Part shown: in pieces, positions 54,185-64,000 of the stretch
Layout: the number at the start of each line of letters is the position of its first letter
Position numbering within the stretch: the first letter of the stretch is position 1
The notes under the pieces: generated by a model
What the model was told of the DNA's origin: nothing
Databases searched by the model: none
The model's input: only the letters and a program-made list of their open reading frames with translations
NCBI GenBank assembly: GCA_026992075.1
Contig: JALXAM010000010.1
Coordinates: 16,432-80,431, forward strand
Length of the DNA: 64,000 nt
From: Sedimenticola sp.
Lineage (GTDB): Bacteria; Pseudomonadota; Gammaproteobacteria; Chromatiales; Chromatiaceae
Direction: 5' to 3'
Program-made: the position numbers and the translations under genes

Positions 54185-55621
54185 TCAACCGGGCGGAATG
54201 GAATCCTCTGTCTGTTGCCCCTTTTCCACCACCGACAGCAGCTCCCCGTGGGCGAGCAGGGTGCGGATGCGATCCCCGGGGCTCACCTGTTTTGCATCGG
54301 TGAGTGGCTCGCCGTTGGCGTTAAGGGTGATGGAGTAGCCGCGCTCCAGGGTCTGCAGGGGGCTCACCGCCTGCAGCGCGCGGGCCAGCCCGCCCAGATG
54401 CTGCCGCTTTTGCTCCAGCCGGTGCTGGATGGCGGGAAGCAGCCTCTGGTGGTTCTGCTGGAGGGTGGATTCACGGACTTGCAACAGTCGGGTCATGGCA
54501 GGGAGCAGCCGGGGGGTGGCCTGATGCCATCTGCTGCGCAGCAGGCGCAGCCGGGCCTCCGGCGCGTGGCGCAACAGCCGTTCCTTGAGTCCGGCGAGCC
54601 GGTGACGGTCTCGCACCAGATGGGTCTCCATGGCTCGAGCCAGGCGACCGTTCAGCTCGTCCAGCCGCTGCGCGTGCTGCTCCAGCCGGTGGCGCGGGTG
54701 GAGCAGGCGTAGCTTGTGCGTCGCGTGTTCCAGACGGCTGCTTCGCTCCTGCAGCAGCTGTGCGAGGCGGCGCCGCAGGCGCTGCTCCAGCAGTGCCAGG
54801 CGTTGCCGGATATGGGCCTGGTCGGGTGTGGCCAGCTCTGCGGCGGCCGATGGGGTGGGGGCGCGCCGGTCGGCAACGAAATCGGCGATGGTGAAGTCGG
54901 TCTCGTGCCCCACGGCGCTGATTAGGGGTGTTTCCAGTGCCGCGATGGCGCGGGCCAGCGCCTCGTCGTTGAAGGCGGCCAGATCCTCCAGGGAGCCGCC
55001 GCCCCGTGCCAGGATCAGCAGGTCGCACTCGCCCCGCGCGTCGGCCAGCTTCAGCGCCTCGACGATCTGTTGCGGCGCCTCCTCGCCCTGCACCAGGGTA
55101 GGGTAGAGGATCACCGGCATGGCGGGAAAGCGGCGCGCCATCACCTGCAGGATGTCGCGGATGGCGGCCCCCGTGGGCGAGGTGACCACGCCCACGCAGC
55201 GGGGGAAGGGGGGGATGGGCTTCTTGCGCGCGGTGTCGAACAACCCCTCCTTCTCCAGTTTCGCCTTGAGGAGCTGGAAAGCCCGCAGCAGGGCGCCCTC
55301 TCCCGCCGGTTCCATCTGCTCCACGATGAGCTGAAATTCGCCCCGCGCCTCGTAGAGGCTCACCCGGGCGCGCACCAGCACCCGGTCGCCGTCCTTCGGC
55401 TGGAACCGCAGCAGCAGCCGCCGGTTGCGGAACAGGGCGCAGCGCACCTGGGCGTGGGCGTCCTTGAGACTGAAATAGCTGTGCCCCGAACGTGGGGTCG
55501 CCAGGTTGGAGATCTCGCCCTCCACCCATACCAGGGGAAAGCTTCCCTCCAGCACCGAGCGGATCTCCGCGTTGAGGCGGGAGACGCTGTAGATGTCGCG
55601 TTTGGGTAGGGTGTCCTCCAT
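54185..55621 (-). CDS. xseA: XseA, exodeoxyribonuclease VII large subunit
   Basis: 478 aa. The N-terminal OB fold ([29 protein letters not shown]) and the catalytic core are typical: [65 protein letters not shown] long coiled-coil region and the GYSI C-terminus follow. The ATG at 55621 leaves a 73-base divergent gap to guaB; an ATG at 55666 is in frame but would lie across the guaB promoter. The small subunit gene xseB is not here. Confidence 0.95.
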   Translation of the reverse strand: MEDTLPKRDIYSVSRLNAEIRSVLEGSFPLVWVEGEISNLATPRSGHSYFSLKDAHAQVRCALFRNRRLLLRFQPKDGDRVLVRARVSLYEARGEFQLIVEQMEPAGEGALLRAFQLLKAKLEKEGLFDTARKKPIPPFPRCVGVVTSPTGAAIRDILQVMARRFPAMPVILYPTLVQGEEAPQQIVEALKLADARGECDLLILARGGGSLEDLAAFNDEALARAIAALETPLISAVGHETDFTIADFVADRRAPTPSAAAELATPDQAHIRQRLALLEQRLRRRLAQLLQERSSRLEHATHKLRLLHPRHRLEQHAQRLDELNGRLARAMETHLVRDRHRLAGLKERLLRHAPEARLRLLRSRWHQATPRLLPAMTRLLQVRESTLQQNHQRLLPAIQHRLEQKRQHLGGLARALQAVSPLQTLERGYSITLNANGEPLTDAKQVSPGDRIRTLLAHGELLSVVEKGQQTEDSIPPG

Positions 55622-55647
55622 GGGGCGCAGTGTAACGTCAAATGGAA

Positions 55648-57167
<1,520 letters not shown>

Positions 57168-57216
57168 GGCCAGCCGTAGGTCGGGCTTCAGCCCGACGAA
57201 CCTGGATATACGTTTG

Positions 57217-57425
57217 CTGGCCGATGGGCGGCCTTCCGTGGCGGGGTTTCGGCAGCAGGGGTGAGCCAAACCGAAAGTCCTGTGGACTTTCGCAGTTGGC
57301 GAACGCCTTGCCAGGGATGGCAAGGCTGGGCTTTCCTGCGAAGCATGGATTGCGAAGCGGGAAAGCTGCCGCAAAGCCTACAGGGATGTATTTACGGCGT
57401 CCCCGCCACGGAAGGTCGGCCAGCG
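57217..57425. repeat. Second inverted-repeat pair within the guaB-guaA cluster
   Basis: CCTTCCGTGGCGGGG at 57232-57246 pairs perfectly with 57401-57415. Adding GCTGGCCGA on the outside, the pair extends to 57217 and 57425 with a 6-base insertion in the left arm. The segment TACAGGGATGTATTTACGGC (57379-57398) has a diverged inverted copy at 57493-57512, linking this module to the next. Confidence 0.75.
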
Positions 57426-57462
57426 GCTAACCGAAAGCGTTGGGTTGAACATGCTTTCGCGG

Positions 57463-57570
57463 GGCCGGTGGCTGGTTCCCTGTAGCGGGAACGCCGTGAA
57501 TACGTCCCTGTAGGCTCCGCGTCGGCATCCATGCCTCCGAGGTCCCGCTACAGGGAACCAGCCACCGGCC
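57463..57570. repeat. 28-base perfect inverted repeat within the guaB-guaA cluster
   Basis: Bases 57463-57490 are the exact reverse complement of 57543-57570 (28 of 28), with a 52-base spacer. The core GGTTCCCTGTAGCGGGA is similar to dispersed palindromic repeats I recall from other gammaproteobacteria. Such a long perfect stem implies recent insertion or selection for structure. Confidence 0.85.
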
Positions 57571-57631
57571 TGTCAGGCATTGTCGGATCGTTCGTCGGGC
57601 TGAAGCCCGACCCACAGATACGGGTATCTCC

Positions 57632-59206
57632 ATGACCAATATTCACGATCACCGCATCCTCATCATCGATTTCGGTTCCCAGTACACCCAGCTCATCGCC
57701 CGCCGGGTGCGCGAGGCGGGGGTCTATTGCGAGATCTGGCCCTGGGACAACTGCGAACAGGCGATCCGCGAGCAAAAGCCGCGCGGCATCATCCTCTCCG
57801 GGGGCCCCGAGACGGTGACCGACGCCAATCCGCCGCGCGCTCCCGGGCTGGTCTTCGAACTGGGCGTGCCGGTGCTGGGGATCTGCTACGGCATGCAGAC
57901 CATGGCGGCCCAGCTCGGCGGCGAGGTGGCCAACGCAGAGAAGCACGAGTACGGCTATGCCCAGGTGCGGGCGCGGGGCCATTCGAAGCTGCTGGAAGGG
58001 ATCGAGGATCACGTCAGCCCCGAGGGCTACGGCCTGCTCGACGTCTGGATGAGTCACGGCGACCGGGTGGAGAAGCTGCCCCCCGGTTTCAGCGTCATCG
58101 CCGAGACCGACAACGCCCCCCTGGCCGGCATCGCCGACGAGTCCCGCGGCTTCTACGGCCTCCAGTTCCATCCCGAGGTGACCCACACCCCCCAGGGGCA
58201 GCGCATTCTCTCCCGCTTCGTCCACGAGATCTGCGGCTGCGAGGCCCTCTGGACGCCGGGCAACATCATCGAGGACAGCATCACCGCCATTCGCAACCAA
58301 GTGGGTGACGGCAAGGTGCTGCTGGGGCTATCCGGCGGGGTGGACTCCTCCGTGGTGGCCGCCCTGCTACACAAGGCCATCGGTGACCGGCTCACCTGCA
58401 TCTTCGTGGACAACGGCCTGCTGCGCTACCAGGAGGGCGACCAGGTGATGGCCACCTTTGCCAAACACATGGGGGTGAAGGTGATCCGCGTGGACGCCGA
58501 GCAGCGCTTTCTCGATGCCCTGAAAGGCGTCACCGATCCCGAGCGCAAGCGCAAGATCATCGGCAACCTCTTCATCGACATCTTCGAGGAGGAGGCGGCC
58601 AAGATCGAAGAGGTGGACTTCCTCGCCCAAGGCACCATCTACCCCGACGTCATCGAATCGGCCGGCGCCGCCTCCGGCAAGGCCCACGTCATCAAGTCGC
58701 ATCACAACGTCGGCGGCCTGCCGGACTACATGAAGCTGAAGCTGGTGGAGCCCCTGCGCGAGCTGTTCAAGGATGAGGTGCGCAAGATCGGCATCGAACT
58801 GGGGCTGCCCGCCGAGATGGTCTACCGTCACCCCTTCCCGGGGCCGGGCCTGGGGGTGCGCATCCTGGGCGAGGTGAAGAAGGAGTACGCCGACATTCTC
58901 CGCCTGGCCGACCACATCTACATCGAGGAGCTGCGCAACTTTGGCCTCTACGACGAGGTGAGCCAGGCCTTCGCCGTCTTCCTGCCGGTGAAGTCGGTGG
59001 GCGTGGTGGGCGACGCGCGCCAGTACGAGTACGTCATCACCCTGCGCGCGGTGAAGACCGTGGACTTCATGACCGCCCACATCGGCCACCTTCCCTGGGA
59101 GTTCCTGGAGAAGGTCTCCAGCCGCATCATCAACGAGGTGAAGGGCGTCTCCCGCGTCGCCTACGACATCTCCTCCAAGCCGCCAGCCACCATCGAGTGG
59201 GAGTGA
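57632..59206 (+). CDS. guaA: GuaA, GMP synthase (glutamine-hydrolysing)
   Basis: 524 aa. The amidotransferase domain has the nucleophile Cys85 in GICYGMQ and the His/Glu pair in FHPEVTHT. The ATP pyrophosphatase domain has the P-loop GLSGGVDSS, and the dimerisation domain ends in [24 protein letters not shown], the canonical C-terminus. It converts XMP to GMP. The start at 57632 lacks a clear ribosome site, and the repeat cluster ends 19 bases before it. Confidence 0.97.
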   Translation: MTNIHDHRILIIDFGSQYTQLIARRVREAGVYCEIWPWDNCEQAIREQKPRGIILSGGPETVTDANPPRAPGLVFELGVPVLGICYGMQTMAAQLGGEVANAEKHEYGYAQVRARGHSKLLEGIEDHVSPEGYGLLDVWMSHGDRVEKLPPGFSVIAETDNAPLAGIADESRGFYGLQFHPEVTHTPQGQRILSRFVHEICGCEALWTPGNIIEDSITAIRNQVGDGKVLLGLSGGVDSSVVAALLHKAIGDRLTCIFVDNGLLRYQEGDQVMATFAKHMGVKVIRVDAEQRFLDALKGVTDPERKRKIIGNLFIDIFEEEAAKIEEVDFLAQGTIYPDVIESAGAASGKAHVIKSHHNVGGLPDYMKLKLVEPLRELFKDEVRKIGIELGLPAEMVYRHPFPGPGLGVRILGEVKKEYADILRLADHIYIEELRNFGLYDEVSQAFAVFLPVKSVGVVGDARQYEYVITLRAVKTVDFMTAHIGHLPWEFLEKVSSRIINEVKGVSRVAYDISSKPPATIEWE

Positions 59207-59700
59207 GCGGGGACGTTGGTGGCCTGGTCGTTGAATGAAACCGTTGATCAATCCATGACCAGTCGGTTTCCGACCACTTATGACAGAGGGGTGAACATCT
59301 CTTGGTCTTTTTTGAAACCCGGACGCCTACAATATATATGGCCCCGGGGGAACCTATGATCTAATCCATGAGCTCACATCTTGTTCTCCTCCGGTTCGGT
59401 TACTGCGAACTTCGCCTTGTACTCGAATCTCCCTGCTCTAGGGAGGGGATAAACCGGTAAGCTGCCAAATGATCAAGGTGTGTCGAGCGTCCTTTCAGCA
59501 TGTTGTCCGTCTGGTAGCCGACCCGGAGGGTGATCGGCACGAACACCATAGGATAGGGTCGGCAGCTCGGCACTAAGGGAATCTGGACTCAGGAATCGGC
59601 GGGCCATTGCAGCCGACAATCGAGTTGGTAGAACCCTCTGAGCCTGGAGTCGCCTTTTCTTTTTCTTAACAAGGAACTGATCCATGGTCGGGCCAGGCTC
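59207..59700. other. 494-base gap downstream of guaA
   Basis: Lower-GC stretch between guaA and the lipoprotein gene. It contains a short hairpin GTCGG-TTT-CCGAC at 59262-59274, a run ACAATATATATGG near 59330, a CTCCCT/AGGGAG hairpin near 59430-59446 and one short minus-strand frame described separately. No confident gene or RNA is seen. Confidence 0.5.
59400..59549 (-). other. Short open frame, possible remnant of a decayed gene
   Basis: 49 codons on the minus strand (ATG at 59549, TAA at 59400-59402) reading MVFVPITLRVGYQTDNMLKG at its start and HLDHLAAYRFIPSLEQG later. The frame stays open some 16 codons upstream of the ATG. The residue mix is protein-like and more ordinary than the Arg/Pro/Gly-rich shadows elsewhere. 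I do not recognise a family, and no ribosome site or promoter is apparent. It may be the end of a degraded mobile-element gene or chance. Confidence 0.25.
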
Positions 59701-60255
59701 TCAATCGGTGACGAGGCGCCCACCCTTCACCGGAATGCTGTCACCCGGTTTCTTGCTCATGCGAACCGTCCCTTCCTTGCCGTTCAGGCTGTATTTCACG
59801 TCGTAGCCCACGATCTTCTCGCTGGTGTCGGTGACCGTCTCGCAGCGTTGCTCGGTCTTGGGTTGCGCGCTCTTCTGTTGCTGGCTGCCCTGGATCTTTC
59901 GTCCGGCATAGGCGCCACCCACTGCGCCTGCCACGGTGGCGAGATCCTTGCCTCGTCCGCCGCCCACCTGGTTACCGAGCACACCGCCCACCACCGCGCC
60001 GGCCACGGTTCCGAGGACCTTGTGCTCATCCTTTGCTGTCTTGGCCTGCTCAACCACCACCTCCTCGCACACTTTGCGTGGCGTCTTCACCACCTCCTTG
60101 ATTTCGACCACGCTGAGAACCTTGGCATATTGCTCGGTCTTTTCCTGTTCCTTCCCTGGTGCCTGGCTTTGGGCGGTATCGTCGGAAGCGCTGCAACCAG
60201 CCATCAGAAGCGCCAAGGTCAAGGTGAATGTTGTGGGTAGGATTTTCTTTTTCAT
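59701..60255 (-). CDS. Glycine-zipper 2TM outer-membrane lipoprotein
   Basis: 184 aa from the ATG at 60255. Lipobox LLMAGC with Cys21. A charged linker is followed by the glycine-zipper segment VLGTVAGAVVGGVLGNQVGGGRGKDLATVAGAVGGAYAG (about 82-120), as in Rickettsia 17-kDa antigen-like/SlyB proteins. The C-terminal RCETVTDTSEKIVGYDVKYSLNGKEGTVRM is also usual for the family. Envelope-integrity role presumed. The AGGAG abuts the ATG, an unusually short spacing. Confidence 0.88.
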   Translation of the reverse strand: MKKKILPTTFTLTLALLMAGCSASDDTAQSQAPGKEQEKTEQYAKVLSVVEIKEVVKTPRKVCEEVVVEQAKTAKDEHKVLGTVAGAVVGGVLGNQVGGGRGKDLATVAGAVGGAYAGRKIQGSQQQKSAQPKTEQRCETVTDTSEKIVGYDVKYSLNGKEGTVRMSKKPGDSIPVKGGRLVTD

Positions 60256-60433
60256 CTCCTGGTGCCCCCGGGCGTTTGCCGATCGGTGCTGAACCCGTTC
60301 CCGGATGGTATCAGAATCATTTCGACGTGCACCCGGCTGTGCGCGAAACGTCGAAACCAGCTTGAAAGTGAGTGCGACCGGCACCAATTGGATGAGGCAT
60401 CAGCCTCTGAAATTGATAGAGAGAAGCAGCGAG

Positions 60434-61519
60434 ATGCGACGGCACCTGTTGGGAAAAGCTTTGATCCTGTTCTTGGCGGCGATCGGGATGCCCTTGGCTG
60501 TGGGAAGCGGTGACCTCGTCACCGGGGCACAGCGTCAGGCCACTTTCGAACGGGGTGACCAGGTGCTCTTCCAGACCGATTTCCATGACTGTCCGGTGGG
60601 CGAGATTCCCGAGGGGTTCGATGACCTGTCCGGTAGTCTGGAATGCGTGCGCTATCGGGACCATATCTGGGTTTCGCCACTGGGGCAGGGAAGTGCCAGG
60701 CTGGCGAAGCGGATAGAGATGGGGAAAGAGGACTTTTCCCTGGAGTTCCGGGTGGTTCCCAGGGCCTACCATGATGTCAACCTGATCCTGGAGCTCTACA
60801 CGGAGGATCCTCTCGAACGGGGAAGCCGTCCCGTACACAGCCTGGTGCTGGCGCTGCAACCCATGGGCTGCAGGGTCGACTTTCAGGGCAAGGGGGAGTT
60901 GGCCAAGCTGAAGAACTGCCGGGACCAGGTGCACCATCTTGCGCTGCAGGCCAGGCGCCACCAGTTGCGCATCTTCGTGGATGGCCGGCGGGTGGCGGTG
61001 TTTCCACTAACTTTGCAAAAGCCCCTGGTGGGTCTGGCGATCAGGCGCTGGGGTCTGGATCCGAAACCCCATGATTTCCTGCTGTCCGACCTGGTGATCG
61101 CAAAATACAGTCGACAGGAGGCTCGTCCCAGCCCGGAAAAGCTGGGGATCCAGGTGGAGCGGCTGGCCAACGGAACCAGGCTCACCATTCCCGAGCGGGT
61201 TCTGTTCGATTTTGATTCCTTCATCCTCAAGCCGGAGGCACGAGAGGCCCTGGATGTGGTGAAGGCGGTCATCCAGGAGCGACCGGTACGGAAGATCGAG
61301 GTCATCGGCCATACCGACAACGTGGGCGGCGAGGCCTACAACCTCAGGCTGTCGCTGCAAAGGGCGCAGTCGGTGGCGGATTATCTGATGTATTGCGGAA
61401 AGTTGGATCCCGGGCTGTTCCGCATACAGGGCAGGGGCGAAGCCGACCCCATTGCCGACAACCGCACCGAGGCGGGGCGCGCCAAGAATCGTCGCGTGGA
61501 GCTGGAGTTGTTAGAATGA
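60434..61519 (+). CDS. OmpA-family protein with an N-terminal beta-sandwich-like domain
   Basis: 361 aa. Signal peptide residues 1-24. The middle 190 residues look like a concanavalin/LamG-type jelly roll (FQTDFHDCPVGEIPEGFDDL, FSLEFRVVPRAYHDVNLILELY, LRIFVDGRRVAVFPL, HDFLLSDLVIAKY). The C-terminal OmpA domain (about 245-361) has VLFDFDSFILKPEAREAL, IEVIGHTDNVGGEAYNLRLS and NRRVELELLE. The C-terminal domain should bind peptidoglycan and the sandwich may bind a glycan. The start at 60434 follows GAGAAGCAGCGAG; the frame extends upstream without signal-like sequence. Confidence 0.88.
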   Translation: MRRHLLGKALILFLAAIGMPLAVGSGDLVTGAQRQATFERGDQVLFQTDFHDCPVGEIPEGFDDLSGSLECVRYRDHIWVSPLGQGSARLAKRIEMGKEDFSLEFRVVPRAYHDVNLILELYTEDPLERGSRPVHSLVLALQPMGCRVDFQGKGELAKLKNCRDQVHHLALQARRHQLRIFVDGRRVAVFPLTLQKPLVGLAIRRWGLDPKPHDFLLSDLVIAKYSRQEARPSPEKLGIQVERLANGTRLTIPERVLFDFDSFILKPEAREALDVVKAVIQERPVRKIEVIGHTDNVGGEAYNLRLSLQRAQSVADYLMYCGKLDPGLFRIQGRGEADPIADNRTEAGRAKNRRVELELLE

Positions 61520-61599
61520 TCCAGGCTACCTGACCAACCTGGTGTGGGTAGAATGGCGACGGACGGATTGATGTGGGAATCCGGTTCGGGAGGGGAAAT

Positions 61600-63641
<2,042 letters not shown>

Positions 63642-63698
63642 GGTCTCCAGTGGGAAGGGGGTCCTGGCCGGTTGCCGTGGCGCGGATGGTACCACGAG

Positions 63699-64000
63699 TC
63701 ACAGTTGCCGTTTGAGCTGCACCGGTTCGGCGCTGGCGGGATCGTCGGGCCAGTGGTGCTTGGGATAGCGGCCGCGCAACTCCTTCTTCACCGCCTCCCA
63801 CTCCCCGGCCCAGAAGCGGGCCAGGTCCCGGGTCTGCTGCACCGGTCGGCCCGCGGGCGAGAGCAGTTGCAGCAGCAGGGGCAGGCGGCCCTCCATCACC
63901 GCCGGCGTCTCCTTCAGGCCGTAGAGGCGTTGCACCGGAGCGGCCAGCAGGGGCGGTTCCCGGCGGTAGTCGATGGGGAGGGGGCGGCCGCCGGGGGCCG
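63699..64000 (-). CDS. hrpB: HrpB, ATP-dependent RNA helicase, C-terminal part
   Basis: Minus-strand gene that enters from the right edge; only the last 100 residues or so are visible. GGRPLPIDYRREPP, VQRLYGLKETPAV, LQLLSPAGRPVQQTRDLARFW and the terminal RGRYPKHHWPDDP are the conserved end of HrpB-type DExH helicases. The helicase motifs are outside the window. It ends 57 bases upstream of the mltF start on the same strand. Confidence 0.92.
   Translation of the reverse strand, partial: APGGRPLPIDYRREPPLLAAPVQRLYGLKETPAVMEGRLPLLLQLLSPAGRPVQQTRDLARFWAGEWEAVKKELRGRYPKHHWPDDPASAEPVQLKRQL

Larger units (their letters stand above)
57179..57612. repeat. Nested inverted-repeat cluster between guaB and guaA
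   Basis: The 464-base gap between guaB and guaA is filled with palindromes. An outer 23-base perfect inverted repeat (57179-57201 with 57590-57612), itself containing the palindrome TCGGGCTTCAGCCCGA, encloses two further long pairs, listed separately. Several local hairpins are also present, such as GAAAGTCC-TGT-GGACTTTC at 57273-57291 and GCCTTGCC-AGGGAT-GGCAAGGC at 57305-57326. No convincing protein is encoded. It resembles an array of REP-like interspersed repeats, or one composite mobile palindromic element. Confidence 0.8.

Noticed and set aside
57224..57639. Small open frames inside the guaB-guaA gap
   Set aside because: They arise from the palindromes, which read open on both strands, and have no ribosome sites or conserved content.

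Overview
The window looks like a chromosomal segment of a high-GC gammaproteobacterium with a respiratory, probably denitrifying or facultatively anaerobic, life style. This is inferred from gene families such as EpmA/EpmB/EF-P, MltF, SirB2, YegP and a FimX-like protein, and no taxon can be fixed from the sequence alone. There are no prophages, no intact insertion sequences and no CRISPR arrays. Coding density is high and many adjacent genes overlap by 4 bases.

Layout. 1-3.7 kb: the start of a Tll0287-like haem sensor gene (cut by the window edge), mobB-menE, and on the other strand menC plus a hotdog thioesterase likely to hydrolyse DHNA-CoA. 3.7-15.8 kb: a nitrous oxide reductase island of the clade II (Sec-exported NosZ) type: nosZ, a monohaem and two dihaem cytochromes c, then nosB-D-G-H-F-L-Y and a small exported protein. 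FNR/DNR-like boxes stand before nosZ, before the third cytochrome and, more weakly, before nosB. Terminators separate nosZ and the first two cytochromes. 16-19 kb: a periplasmic solute-binding protein paired with a membrane GGDEF-EAL protein. 19.6-24.4 kb: menF-D-B-A. Together with menE, menC and the thioesterase this gives nearly the whole menaquinone route on both sides of the nos island, and menaquinol is the expected electron donor for NosG/NosH. Only MenH and the final methyltransferase are not seen.

24.4-33.3 kb holds sppA, a membrane-anchored unknown, yegP, a DUF6524-like membrane protein, an exported protein with an OmpA-family partner, and a minus-strand operon: dynamin-like GTPase, ROK sugar kinase, nadA, sirB2. 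33.5-41.8 kb is the least conventional block: an SCP2 protein, an RND adaptor, an RND pump with a roughly 270-residue extra tail ending in a histone-H1-like Lys/Ala segment, a ParA-like ATPase, a Met-rich membrane coiled-coil protein and a cytosolic 5'-nucleotidase. This is my candidate for an undescribed system.

41.8-49.5 kb holds a catalytically degenerate FimX-like protein with a PilZ-like partner, the EF-P beta-lysylation set (epmB, efp, epmA) and psd. 49.5-64 kb holds a Sco-like protein without the copper cysteine pair, tRNA-Leu, an A/T-rich nuclease gene of probable foreign origin, queA-tgt, a DUF1931 histone-fold protein, xseA, guaB and guaA separated by a nested palindrome cluster, two envelope proteins, tRNA-Val, tadA, mltF and the 3' end of hrpB.
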